From Chthonomonas calidirosea (lineage in GTDB: Bacteria > Armatimonadota > Fimbriimonadia > Fimbriimonadales > Fimbriimonadaceae): a stretch of DNA of 64,000 nt. The first letter of the stretch is position 1; each line of letters opens with the position of its first letter. Below are positions 56,450-64,000 of this stretch, piece by piece. The position numbers and the translations under genes were made by a program. The notes beneath the pieces were generated by a model. It was given only the letters and a program-made list of their open reading frames with translations. It ran no database searches and was not told the DNA's origin. Location: NCBI GenBank assembly GCA_945882415.1, contig CAMCWC010000002.1:186001-250000 (forward strand), read 5' to 3'.

Positions 56450-56455
56450 TAGACT
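56450..56455 (+). promoter_or_regulatory. TAGACT -10 box of pyrD
   Basis: TAGACT lies 7 nt before ATG 56463, the same hexamer as for the MNT and Gfo/Idh genes. No ribosome site is present. Confidence 0.45.
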
Positions 56456-56462
56456 CAGCTTC

Positions 56463-57494
56463 ATGAATCTGTACTCTGGCTTGCTCCGCCCCCTTGCCTT
56501 CCGGTTCGATCCGGAATGGGTGCATGAGCGGGCGATGGGGGCAATTGAACGGGGGCTGATCTCCGTTGGCGTTCCGGAGGACCCTCGGCTGGTCACCACG
56601 GTCGCGGGGATTAAGTTTCCAAATCCGGTCGGCTTGGCGGCGGGTTTTGATAAGAACGCGGTGGCGGTCAACCAGTGGCACCGGCTGGGCTTTGGGTTTG
56701 CCGAACTCGGGACGATTACGCCTCGCCCGCAGCCGGGGAATCCGCGTCCGCGCCTGTTTCGCTTGCCGGAAGACAAGGCGCTGATCAACCGGATGGGTTT
56801 CAACAACGACGGCGCAGAAGCGATTGCCGCGCGGATTGAATCGTCATTTCCGAAGATTCCGCTGGGGGTGAACCTGGGCAAGAACAAGGACACGGAGGCG
56901 GCGGATGCGGCGAGCGATTACGCGAAGAGCTTTGAGCGGCTGAAGGACCTTGGGGACTACTTCGTGATCAACGTGTCGTCGCCGAACACGCCGGGATTGC
57001 GGTCGCTGCAGGAGAAGGGCCCGTTGCTGGAGATCGTGGATGCGATGCGGGCGGTGCATGCGACCAAGCCGATTTTCATTAAGGTCGCGCCGGACTTGGA
57101 GTTTGAGGCGGTGGACGACGTGATCGAAGTCGTGAACGCGCGGAAGCTACAGGGCGTGATCGCGACGAATACGACTCTGGATCGAACGGGGCTGAAAGGC
57201 GATCCAAACCAGGCAGGTGGCCTTTCCGGCGCACCGGTGCGCACGAAGTCGAATTTGATCCTACGCCACTTGCGCGAGAACTGCGATCCGACGACGTCGC
57301 TGATTGGGGTTGGAGGGATTTTTACCGCCGCCGATGTGATTGAGAAGTTCCGACTCGGGGCGGATTTGGTGCAGCTTTATACGGGCTGGATTTACGGCGG
57401 GCCGGGTTTGATTCCGCAGATGCTGACCGAGATTATTGTGGAGATGGACCGGTTGGGAATGAAGTCGGTTCGGGAATTTCGAACCGCTTCGTAG
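56463..57494 (+). CDS. pyrD: Dihydroorotate dehydrogenase (quinone), class 2
   Basis: Protein of 343 aa. An N-terminal class 2 segment (MNLYSGLLRPLAFRFDPEWVH) would bind the membrane; then GLAAGFDKNA, FNNDGAE, and the catalytic NVSSPNTPGLR with its Ser. GVGGIFTAADV binds FMN phosphate. Oxidises dihydroorotate and reduces quinone, so it feeds the ACIII chain. Divergent from gyrB. Confidence 0.95.
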   Translation: MNLYSGLLRPLAFRFDPEWVHERAMGAIERGLISVGVPEDPRLVTTVAGIKFPNPVGLAAGFDKNAVAVNQWHRLGFGFAELGTITPRPQPGNPRPRLFRLPEDKALINRMGFNNDGAEAIAARIESSFPKIPLGVNLGKNKDTEAADAASDYAKSFERLKDLGDYFVINVSSPNTPGLRSLQEKGPLLEIVDAMRAVHATKPIFIKVAPDLEFEAVDDVIEVVNARKLQGVIATNTTLDRTGLKGDPNQAGGLSGAPVRTKSNLILRHLRENCDPTTSLIGVGGIFTAADVIEKFRLGADLVQLYTGWIYGGPGLIPQMLTEIIVEMDRLGMKSVREFRTAS

Positions 57495-57558
57495 TGCCTC
57501 CTAGTCCCACCCAGGACCCACAACGAGCAAGGCTCTGAAAGCGTATAACGAGAAGTAG

Positions 57559-58314
57559 ATGTCCCCGATCCAGTGGTTGAAAAAGCAGGACTCGCCCGTC
57601 GTTCTTTCGATCTGCGGGCTGATCGTGGCGATGTCGGTCGTGTTCTTTTTCGTGGGTACGGGCGCGGCCGACGTTCTGTCGTTTGGGCCGACATGGCTGA
57701 GCAAGCCGTGGAGCATTTTCACCTACCCGTTTGTGTACTTTGGGCTCAGCGGCCCGCTGAGCATCCTGTTTCTGGTCTTTCTGATCGCTTGGATGCTGTT
57801 TGTCGGTCGGAGTCTGGAGCAGGTTTACGGAAGCGCGAAGTTTGCGGCGATTTGGGTGATTGCAACGGTGCTTCCGGCGGCGCTGCTCTATGCGGGCATG
57901 CTGCTCCTCAAGAAGGGAGATTTGGTTTACGGGCCGATGTTGCCGCTGGGTGCGGTTTCGGTGATGTGGGCATGTCGCAATCGGGCCATGCGGATCATGT
58001 TGTACGGCCTCATTCCTCTGAATGGCCGGATTTTGGGCTGGCTGACGGCGCTGTTCGTGTTGGTGAGCTACGGTTCGGCTAGTCCGGTGCTCGGCTTGCT
58101 CGCAATATTGCACCTTGGTTTGGCAAGCTTAGTGGCCGATGACAAGATTCCGGGCATCCGGCTGATTGCGCCGTTGCACGTTCGAGAGGTATCGAAGGCG
58201 GAGAAGATTCGGCAGGAAACGGTGCTGGCGGATGTGGCGCGGCGCGAGTTTGAGCGGAGCGAAAAAGACCGCTTGCGCGAATTGTTTGAACGAAGTGGCA
58301 TCGAAGACAGGTAG
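57559..58314 (+). CDS. Rhomboid-fold membrane protein lacking the GxSG motif
   Basis: Protein of 251 aa with six helices and rhomboid layout: KPWSIFTYPFVYFG near the first loop and an FVGRSLEQVYGSAKFAAIWV segment. The active-site GxSG is missing; the equivalent region reads LGAVSVMWACR. The C-terminal 45 residues are a charged helix (ARREFERSEKDRLRELFERSG). Likely a non-proteolytic rhomboid-like protein. The ATG is preceded by GAGAAG. Confidence 0.75.
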   Translation: MSPIQWLKKQDSPVVLSICGLIVAMSVVFFFVGTGAADVLSFGPTWLSKPWSIFTYPFVYFGLSGPLSILFLVFLIAWMLFVGRSLEQVYGSAKFAAIWVIATVLPAALLYAGMLLLKKGDLVYGPMLPLGAVSVMWACRNRAMRIMLYGLIPLNGRILGWLTALFVLVSYGSASPVLGLLAILHLGLASLVADDKIPGIRLIAPLHVREVSKAEKIRQETVLADVARREFERSEKDRLRELFERSGIEDR

Positions 58315-58323
58315 CTTTCCGTT

Positions 58324-59769
58324 GTGACGGTAGAAGGCTTTCTGGTTCGCTTGCGCGCTTGCCCCCTTATTGCTTCGGTTCAGGCGAGCGACGGATCCCC
58401 GCTGGATCACCCTGATACGTTGCTGCGGTCTGCCCGCGCCAGCGTGAAGCAGGGCGTGCGCGTGTTGCGGATTGAGGGCGTCAAGAACGTTCGCGTGATG
58501 CGGCCCGAGCTGAAAGGCATTCTTATTGGCCTTTTGAAGCGGAAGTATCCAGGCAGCGACGTTTACATCACGCCAACCAACCAGGACGCAGACGCGATGA
58601 TGGAACTCGGCTGCGAGATTATCGCGATCGATGGAACGGGGCGCGAGCGACCTAAGCGAGCGAATTTGGAGGCGATGATCGCCCACATCAAGAAGCGCCG
58701 AAAGCTGGTTTTGGCCGATATTGACACGGTAGAAACGGCACTGGCGGCGGAGGCGGCCGGGGCTCATATGTTGAGCACGACGCTTGGCGGATACACGCCC
58801 GATCGGATTGCTACGACCGGGCCTGACCTGGAGTTGTTGCGCGCCGTGATTCAGGCGGTGAAGATTCCGGTGATTGCGGAAGGACGATTTACGGAGCGCT
58901 GGCAGATTGAAGCGGCACTCCGAATTGGTGCGGTGGGAGTCGTCGTTGGCGGAGCTTTGAACGACCCCGTGAAGCAGACTCGCGCGCTTTTGCCGCGCTC
59001 GGTGGATGCGGAAGCGAAGATCGGCGCGGTGGATATCGGCGGGACTTGGCTTCGGTTTGCGCCGTTTTCTCAGAGTTGGGAGATTGGCGAAGTTGAGCAG
59101 ATTGCTTATCCAAAGACTCGTGATGAGCGACTAGCGTGGATTCGAGAGCGGGTGGAAGCTCACGGGATTACGCAGCTAGGAATCGGCACGGGTGGAATCG
59201 TAAATCCGGCGACGGGCGAGGTTTGGACGGCGAAGGAGTACTTGATGCCGGACCATGCGGGGATCGTTTTCAACGAAGAATCTCTGGGCGTGAAGACGTT
59301 CGCGATTGGCGACGGTCACGCTACGGCTTGGGGGCATGCATGCTTGCCGCAGTTCGCCGGGCTTCGAGTGGCGACATTGGCGATTGGCACCGGGCTCGGG
59401 GCAGGGTTTGTTCAGCACGGCCGAATCTGGGCAGGTCGAAAGGGTGAGTACCCGCGAATCAATGACTTGCCGACGCGAACGGGACAGACCTACGAAAAGC
59501 TGCTTGGCGGGATCAATCTCGGCAAGGAACCAACTTTGGAGCAGCAGACTCAGGCGGTTGAGGCTCTGGAAGATGCGGTTTTGGCGGTGCGGAATTTGTA
59601 CTTCCCAGACGCAATTTTGATTGGCGGCTCGGTCGGCTTAAGCGACTGGATGGCGCCGCATTTGGCGCGACTTGAGGTTGTTCCGAGTCCGTTTGGAACG
59701 CAGGCCGGGCTGTTTGGCGCGGCGGCTACGGCGCTATTTCCACCCGAAACTGACCCCGTACTCTTCTAA
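58324..59769 (+). CDS. nanEK: Fused ManNAc-6-phosphate 2-epimerase (NanE) and ROK kinase (NanK)
   Basis: Protein of 481 aa. Residues 1-225 are NanE, a TIM barrel: DGSPLDHPDTLLRSARASV, ITPTNQDADAMMELGCEIIAID, LADIDTVETAL, PVIAEGRFTER. Residues 232-481 are a ROK kinase, opening GAVDIGGTWLRF (237-241) with IGTGLGAGFV. The ROK zinc-cysteine motif is absent and the Glu-x-Gly-His that supplies the first zinc ligand is EYPRIN. Together they phosphorylate ManNAc and convert it to GlcNAc-6-phosphate. GTG start, 10 nt after the previous stop. Confidence 0.92.
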   Translation: MTVEGFLVRLRACPLIASVQASDGSPLDHPDTLLRSARASVKQGVRVLRIEGVKNVRVMRPELKGILIGLLKRKYPGSDVYITPTNQDADAMMELGCEIIAIDGTGRERPKRANLEAMIAHIKKRRKLVLADIDTVETALAAEAAGAHMLSTTLGGYTPDRIATTGPDLELLRAVIQAVKIPVIAEGRFTERWQIEAALRIGAVGVVVGGALNDPVKQTRALLPRSVDAEAKIGAVDIGGTWLRFAPFSQSWEIGEVEQIAYPKTRDERLAWIRERVEAHGITQLGIGTGGIVNPATGEVWTAKEYLMPDHAGIVFNEESLGVKTFAIGDGHATAWGHACLPQFAGLRVATLAIGTGLGAGFVQHGRIWAGRKGEYPRINDLPTRTGQTYEKLLGGINLGKEPTLEQQTQAVEALEDAVLAVRNLYFPDAILIGGSVGLSDWMAPHLARLEVVPSPFGTQAGLFGAAATALFPPETDPVLF

Positions 59770-59786
59770 ATATTAGTAGTTCGCGC

Positions 59787-59792
59787 TATGCT
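59787..59792 (+). promoter_or_regulatory. TATGCT -10 box of the TrmB-type regulator gene
   Basis: TATGCT lies 6 nt before ATG 59799; TTCTAA 17 nt upstream may be the -35. Leaderless-type spacing with no ribosome site. Confidence 0.4.
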
Positions 59793-59798
59793 TTTTGG

Positions 59799-60512
59799 AT
59801 GTCGAGCGCCGCGCAATATCTGACCGAGTTTGGTTTCACCGGACTGGAAGCCGAGATCTACGCCTTCTTGCTGATCGAATCGCCGGCAAGCGGGTATCGG
59901 ATTGCTCAGGCAACCAAAAAACCGGCGGCAAACACGTACAAGGCGATCGAGACCCTGGATCAGAAGGGGGCGATTCTCATTGAAGAGGGCGACAAGCGGC
60001 TGTGCAAGCCGGTGCCTTTGGATGAGTTGATTGAACGCTGGTCGCGCGAGCGGCAAGCTTTGACGACCAAGCTACGCAGTGAACTCCTGAGCACGGTGAG
60101 CACCGAGTTGGATGCAAGGATCTATACATCGCGATCCCGCGCATTTGCGATTGGGCGAGCGCAGGCGATGTTGCAGGCAAGCAAGAAGTCCGCACATTTT
60201 CTGGCGGATTCCCAAACGCTAGACCAACTTTCGGAGGATTCTCATGCGGCGATTGAGCGCGGAGTTGACCTGGTGTTTGCGGAGGTTCCGAGCGGGATTC
60301 GCATGGTTGCAGATGGCAGACTGAGTTTGTTGGGCCGAGGCGAGCTGTTTTACTTTTCTGAGAATCCTGGGTTCGCCGAAGAGGTGAATGCCGGTCTCCG
60401 CGCGGAGCTGGCCATCGACCGCATTCGCAAGCTGCTTGCTGAAGGGGCAGGCGGAAAGCGGATTGCGAAGTACCTTTCTAGCTTCGAATCGAACCTAAAT
60501 AGCGAGGAATAG
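59799..60512 (+). CDS. TrmB-family transcriptional regulator
   Basis: Protein of 237 aa. N-terminal winged helix: LTEFGFTGLEAEIYAFLL, SGYRIAQATKKPAANTYKAIETL, then a coiled segment and an effector domain. TrmB regulators bind sugars. Lies 29 nt after nanEK and is a candidate regulator of amino-sugar use. Bacterial TrmB-like proteins are less common than archaeal ones. Confidence 0.85.
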   Translation: MSSAAQYLTEFGFTGLEAEIYAFLLIESPASGYRIAQATKKPAANTYKAIETLDQKGAILIEEGDKRLCKPVPLDELIERWSRERQALTTKLRSELLSTVSTELDARIYTSRSRAFAIGRAQAMLQASKKSAHFLADSQTLDQLSEDSHAAIERGVDLVFAEVPSGIRMVADGRLSLLGRGELFYFSENPGFAEEVNAGLRAELAIDRIRKLLAEGAGGKRIAKYLSSFESNLNSEE

Positions 60513-60542
60513 GGGTGGAGTCAGGTACCTTGGAGAGTCCAG

Positions 60543-61898
60543 ATGGTCGCCAAGCTCCCCTTAGTTGTTATTGTTGGCCGACCAAACGTCGGCAAAAGCA
60601 CGGTTTTTAATCGCGTTGTCGGCAAACGAATCGCTGTTGTCGAAGACTCCCCCGGCATTACTCGCGACCGACTTTATAGCGAAGCCACGTGGAACGGACG
60701 GACGTTCCAGATTGTGGATACGGGCGGAATTGTCTTTCAGGAAGAAGACCCGCTGGTCGAGCAGATCCGGGTTCAGGCAAACATTGCGTTGTCCGAAGCG
60801 GACGTTGTGTTGTTCATGGCCGATGGTACGGCAGGCATTACCGGCGATGATTGGGACCTTGCCAACCAGCTTCGTGGCATCAAAAAGCCACTGCTCGTGA
60901 TCGTCAATAAGGCGGATAACCCGAACCGCGACGATTACGCCAACGAGTTCTATGCCTTGGGACTTGGAGACGTTTATCCGGTTTCTGGCCTGCATGGTCG
61001 CGGCGTAGCCGATGCCCTTGACGAGATCGTAAAGTTGCTGCCTCCTGCCGATGCCGATTTGGGCATGGTGAAGGAAGAGATCAAGGTTGCGATCGTCGGA
61101 CGGCCAAACGTCGGCAAGTCCAGCATGATCAACGCTTTCACCGGCGAGCAGCGGATGATCGTTTCGAGCATTGCCGGCACGACGCGCGACGCGATTGACA
61201 CGGTGTTGGATTACAAGGAAGACACCTTCCGACTGATCGATACGGCGGGCATTCGCCGAAGCGGAAAGATTCAGGGAACGGTTGAGTACTACATGGTCAA
61301 CCGAGCTCAGCGCGCGCTTGAGCGAGCGGACTGCGCGATGGTGGTTGTCGACGGCAACGAAGGTTTGACTGACGGCGACAAGCGAATCATGAAACTGGCG
61401 CACGATGCCGGTAAGGCTTGCGTTTTTGCGATCAACAAGTGGGACCTGAAGGAGCCGCCAGACGGCCTTCCGAAGCGAAGCTCGCTGATTAAGAAAGACT
61501 TCCTTAAGATCCTTCGAGACCAGATTCCGGAGCTTGCCTACGCTAACGCGGCGTTTACGTCCGCGGCAGAAAGCGCGGGGTTGGAGCCGGTTTTGGACGA
61601 GATTTTGGCCGCAGTTGAGAACTACTCGTTCCGCATCTCAACGGGGCAGCTGAACAAGATCATCGGCGAAGCGATGTTCGAACGGCCTTACACTTCGAAG
61701 GGTAAGCGGCTCAAGATTTATTACGCGACGCAGGTGAGCACTCGCCCGCCGACGTTTGCGCTGTTCATGAACGACCCAGAGTTGTTCCACTTTAGCTACG
61801 AGCGGTACTTGCTGAACAAGATTCGCGCGGTGTTCCCGCTGGGCGGAACGCCAATTCGGATCCTGGCGCGCGAGAGTCACAAACGCGAAGAACGGTAA
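60543..61898 (+). CDS. der: Ribosome-assembly GTPase Der (EngA)
   Basis: Protein of 451 aa with two GTPase domains, each with GRPNVGKS, plus DTGG and DTAG switch motifs and NKAD / NKWD specificity motifs, and a C-terminal KH-like domain (HFSYERYLLNKIRAVFPLGGTPIRI). Needed for 50S maturation. GGAG 7 nt before the ATG. Confidence 0.97.
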   Translation: MVAKLPLVVIVGRPNVGKSTVFNRVVGKRIAVVEDSPGITRDRLYSEATWNGRTFQIVDTGGIVFQEEDPLVEQIRVQANIALSEADVVLFMADGTAGITGDDWDLANQLRGIKKPLLVIVNKADNPNRDDYANEFYALGLGDVYPVSGLHGRGVADALDEIVKLLPPADADLGMVKEEIKVAIVGRPNVGKSSMINAFTGEQRMIVSSIAGTTRDAIDTVLDYKEDTFRLIDTAGIRRSGKIQGTVEYYMVNRAQRALERADCAMVVVDGNEGLTDGDKRIMKLAHDAGKACVFAINKWDLKEPPDGLPKRSSLIKKDFLKILRDQIPELAYANAAFTSAAESAGLEPVLDEILAAVENYSFRISTGQLNKIIGEAMFERPYTSKGKRLKIYYATQVSTRPPTFALFMNDPELFHFSYERYLLNKIRAVFPLGGTPIRILARESHKREER

Positions 61899-61900
61899 CG

Positions 61901-62275
61901 ATGCAGTTCCTTGAGGCTTCGAAGCGGCTGAAGTTGCAGCGGATCTCGCGGGCGGATGACCAGGTTCGGGTTGCTGCCCGGCTCGATGCCGTTTGGTTAA
62001 GCGCAGCCGTGTCAATGCTGGTCTCGGAGGATGAGATTCGGAATGCGGCTACTAGATTGTCAAAACTAGAGGAAGAGAAAGCCGGGCACTTTCACTGGCT
62101 ACTCGACAATGGCAGCCTTGACATCATGTTTGCGATGGCGAAGAAGGACGAGCTCCACGCGACGGTTCGGCTCCGATCCGAGCCTGACTTCCTGGACCAA
62201 GTTACGATTCTCTTTGTCTTGTCTCAGGCAGAGCTTCCTCGCCTTCAAATTGAGCTGCTGAATCTAGCGAAATAG
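61901..62275 (+). CDS. Hypothetical protein after der, 124 aa
   Basis: Starts 2 nt after der. No signal or membrane helix; mostly helical, with SKLEEEKAGHFHWLLDNGSLD as the most distinctive stretch. Ends 12 nt inside the convergent mlaE. Function not recognised. Confidence 0.7.
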   Translation: MQFLEASKRLKLQRISRADDQVRVAARLDAVWLSAAVSMLVSEDEIRNAATRLSKLEEEKAGHFHWLLDNGSLDIMFAMAKKDELHATVRLRSEPDFLDQVTILFVLSQAELPRLQIELLNLAK

Positions 62276-63034
62276 GAGCTGGGCGAGCAGGAAGTTGCTG
62301 ATATAAATCAGCACCATGGAAATCACGACGGTGTTGGTAGTCGCCTTCCCGACGCCGACCGCGCCGTTATCGGTGCGTAGGCCCTGTTGACAGGCCACCA
62401 ACGCAACGATCAGGCCAAAGAAGGGGCCTTTTATCATTCCCTTGAGGAAGTCTTCTGGCTTGAGGAATTGCTGGAGCGACTGGAGGAAGGTCGCAATGGG
62501 CACGCCTTCACTGTACGCAATGAGCAGACCGCCGACAATGCCCGACCACATGCAGACCAGCGCAAGCATCGGGAGCATGATGACTCCCGCAAGGATGCGA
62601 GGCACGACCAAGTAGTTGCTTGGATTTACGCTGAGCATTTTGAGCGCGTCGATTTGCTCTGTGACTTTCATGGTTCCAAGCTGGGCGGCCATGGCGCTGC
62701 CACAGCGCGCGGCGACCATGATGCCTGCAAGCACGGGTCCAACTTCGCGCGTAACGGTCAGACCGACGGTTCCACCAATAAAGGGCGTGGCCCCGTACTG
62801 GGTCAGGAACTTACTGAGATAGAGAGAAAGGACGGCGCCGGAGAAGAAGCCGGTCATCGAAACGATGGGCACGGATGAGAGCCCAACGAATGACATTTGG
62901 TCGAGCGTTTCTTTTGCTTCGAACGGACGGCGGAACAGGCCGCGAATCGCATCGCCGAGAATAAGCGTCGTTTCCCCAACAAATTCTAAGAACGCTTGCG
63001 CCGCGGGCCAGACCAATAATCCACGGCGATCCAC
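62264..63034 (-). CDS. mlaE: MlaE-family lipid ABC transporter permease
   Basis: Protein of 256 aa with the MlaE/YrbE pattern: GAVLSLYLSKFLTQYG, REVGPVLAGIMVAARCGSAMAAQLGTMKVTEQIDALKML, and a C-terminal NTVVISMVLIYISNFLL. Moves phospholipids between membranes. GTG 63034 lies 6 nt after TAAGAT, a leaderless-type promoter. No MlaF or MlaD gene follows within the 3' neighbours. Confidence 0.95.
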   Translation of the reverse strand: MDRRGLLVWPAAQAFLEFVGETTLILGDAIRGLFRRPFEAKETLDQMSFVGLSSVPIVSMTGFFSGAVLSLYLSKFLTQYGATPFIGGTVGLTVTREVGPVLAGIMVAARCGSAMAAQLGTMKVTEQIDALKMLSVNPSNYLVVPRILAGVIMLPMLALVCMWSGIVGGLLIAYSEGVPIATFLQSLQQFLKPEDFLKGMIKGPFFGLIVALVACQQGLRTDNGAVGVGKATTNTVVISMVLIYISNFLLAQLLFR

Positions 63035-63040
63035 AAATTG

Positions 63041-63046
63041 ATCTTA
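63041..63046 (-). promoter_or_regulatory. TAAGAT -10 box of mlaE, leaderless-type spacing
   Basis: TANNNT hexamer exactly 6 nt before GTG 63034 on the minus strand. Confidence 0.45.
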
Positions 63047-63103
63047 GCAGGTTCAGAATTTTTCACTCAATTCCGGGACTACTGCCCTAGGTACCCTCGG
63101 TTT

Positions 63104-63271
63104 ATGCTACGCAGTGTTCATGGCGCGAGTAGAAGTGGCCCGGTCATCCAGGTTCTTTTGCTTTTGGTGCTCGTGGGAACACTTGCTTTGTTTTGGATTT
63201 GGCCCCGACAGCGGCCGGCTCAACCTGTGGAGATTACAAGTTTTCCGCAAACGTCGCGCGATGCATCGTAG
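63104..63271 (+). CDS. Small single-span membrane protein (55 aa)
   Basis: ATG 63104 opens MLRSVHGASRSG followed by one helix ([20 protein letters not shown]) and a short Pro-rich tail. TACCCT lies 6 nt before the start. An in-frame start at 63038 would extend into the mlaE promoter. Unknown role. Confidence 0.5.
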   Translation: MLRSVHGASRSGPVIQVLLLLVLVGTLALFWIWPRQRPAQPVEITSFPQTSRDAS

Positions 63272-63363
63272 GCTAGGATACACTTCTCTTTTTTGGGGAC
63301 TTTGGCAGATTTACGAGAAAATCCCAAATAAATCCCGATCACTTAGATACCAAAGGACTAATC

Positions 63364-64000
63364 TTGAGCTACGCTTGGAGCAATTACGCGGTACTTCCCA
63401 TCCTCAGCGGAGTCATTCTGCTGATCGTTGGGATCGCTGCAGCAAGCTACCGTAGCCAGCGTACGTCCGGGCCTGTCTTCTTTCTCGCCAGCTCGGCAAT
63501 GGTTTGGTGTTTCGGCTACGCGCTGGAACTTTGTTCGGGCAATAGTACGACCGCCAAGTTTTGGGCGAATTTTCAGTACCTTGGACTGGTTTTCCTTGGG
63601 CCCGCGATCTTACTTCTCGGCATCTACTACAGCAACGCGTTCGAAACGCCGCCCAAGTGGCTGAAGTATGTGCCGTACATCCAAGCTGCGATCTCTCTCC
63701 CGATCATCTTTGCTGATACCCGCAACCAGTGGTTCCGCCGGAATCTGAGCTTCAACAGCCTCAACGGATTCGGGAACTTGGAGTACGACAAAGGACCTTG
63801 GTATCTGATCAACCTAGGTTTAACGTACATCCAGATCATCGTTGGCGTTTTGCTGATTGCTCAGTTAGCCCTGAGCAAGAACAACCTGTACCGAAAACAG
63901 ACCCGTATCATGCTCTTCGGCGTTTTGGCGCCAGTGCTTGGAAGTGCGGCCTACGTTTGCGGATTGTCTCCGGTGGAAGGGTACGACCCAACTCCAGCCC
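63364..64000 (+). CDS. Membrane sensor (7TM, histidine-kinase type N-terminus), cut by window edge
   Basis: Open frame from TTG 63364 to the right edge (212 codons). AAAGGA lies 6 nt before the TTG. The product has about six or seven hydrophobic helices: VILLIVGIAAASY, FFLASSAMVWCFGYALEL, LVFLGPAILLLGIYY and others, the pattern of the 7TM input domain of histidine kinases (HisKA_7TM-like). The kinase or other output part lies outside the window. Confidence 0.7.
   Translation, partial: MSYAWSNYAVLPILSGVILLIVGIAAASYRSQRTSGPVFFLASSAMVWCFGYALELCSGNSTTAKFWANFQYLGLVFLGPAILLLGIYYSNAFETPPKWLKYVPYIQAAISLPIIFADTRNQWFRRNLSFNSLNGFGNLEYDKGPWYLINLGLTYIQIIVGVLLIAQLALSKNNLYRKQTRIMLFGVLAPVLGSAAYVCGLSPVEGYDPTPA

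Overview
The window is a dense bacterial chromosome segment with no rRNA, tRNA, CRISPR array or recognisable insertion sequence. Several traits together suggest an aerobic member of Armatimonadota, probably the Fimbriimonadia: tandem DUF1559 pilin-like proteins beginning [20 protein letters not shown], an Alternative Complex III plus caa3 oxidase locus, a c-di-AMP receptor next to holB, and frequent starts preceded at 6-10 nt by a TANNNT box (leaderless-type). The taxonomic call is inference from gene content, not a database match.

Layout. 1-3087 (minus): an envelope-stress cassette of ECF sigma factor, zinc-finger anti-sigma, RseB-like protein and HtrA protease (cut by the left edge). 3140-4421: holB and the c-di-AMP receptor darA. 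4546-8383: three tandem pairs of a type IV pilin-like DUF1559 protein and a tiny lipoprotein, at least two closed by a terminator, all three pilin promoters carrying the same 11-bp-period direct repeat upstream of a -10. 8525-17352: NamZ-like muramidase (DUF1343), secreted NlpC/CHAP-like protein, globin coupled to a BTAD/ATPase regulator, Gfo/Idh oxidoreductase, lipid kinase, purN and plsC. 17398-32887 (minus): a respiratory locus with ctaAB fusion, actA-B-C-D-E-F, a small membrane protein, sco and ctaC-D-E-F. 32957-37138: argH and a sulfur module (persulfide dioxygenase-like MBL/rhodanese, rhodanese/DUF2892, TauE). 37171-44494: DNA-damage island with an ECF sigma factor, DnaE2, ImuB, alkyladenine glycosylase and a DASH-type photolyase/cryptochrome. 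44530-46547: CPA1 antiporter-rhodanese fusion and Hsp20. 46684-54275: an accessory stretch with Fic, RhuM, a MNT nucleotidyltransferase, three tiny bitopic membrane proteins and several unknown secreted or membrane proteins. 54275-64000: gyrB, pyrD, a rhomboid-like protein, a NanE-NanK fusion with a TrmB regulator, der, mlaE and the sensor end of a membrane kinase-like protein cut by the right edge.

How it works together. ACIII takes electrons from quinol through five haems of ActA and the ActE haem to the CtaC cytochrome domain and the A2-type CtaD; Sco and the CtaA-CtaB fusion supply copper and haem A. The imuB-dnaE2 pair would give mutagenic translesion synthesis beside two direct-reversal or excision repair enzymes. 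NanE-NanK and NamZ point to recycling of peptidoglycan-type amino sugars. The most distinctive parts of the window are the coordinately promoted pilin/lipoprotein pairs, the recurrent leaderless-type promoters, the DnaE2 with an unusual N-terminal extension, and the Fic-RhuM-MNT-tiny-membrane-protein stretch.
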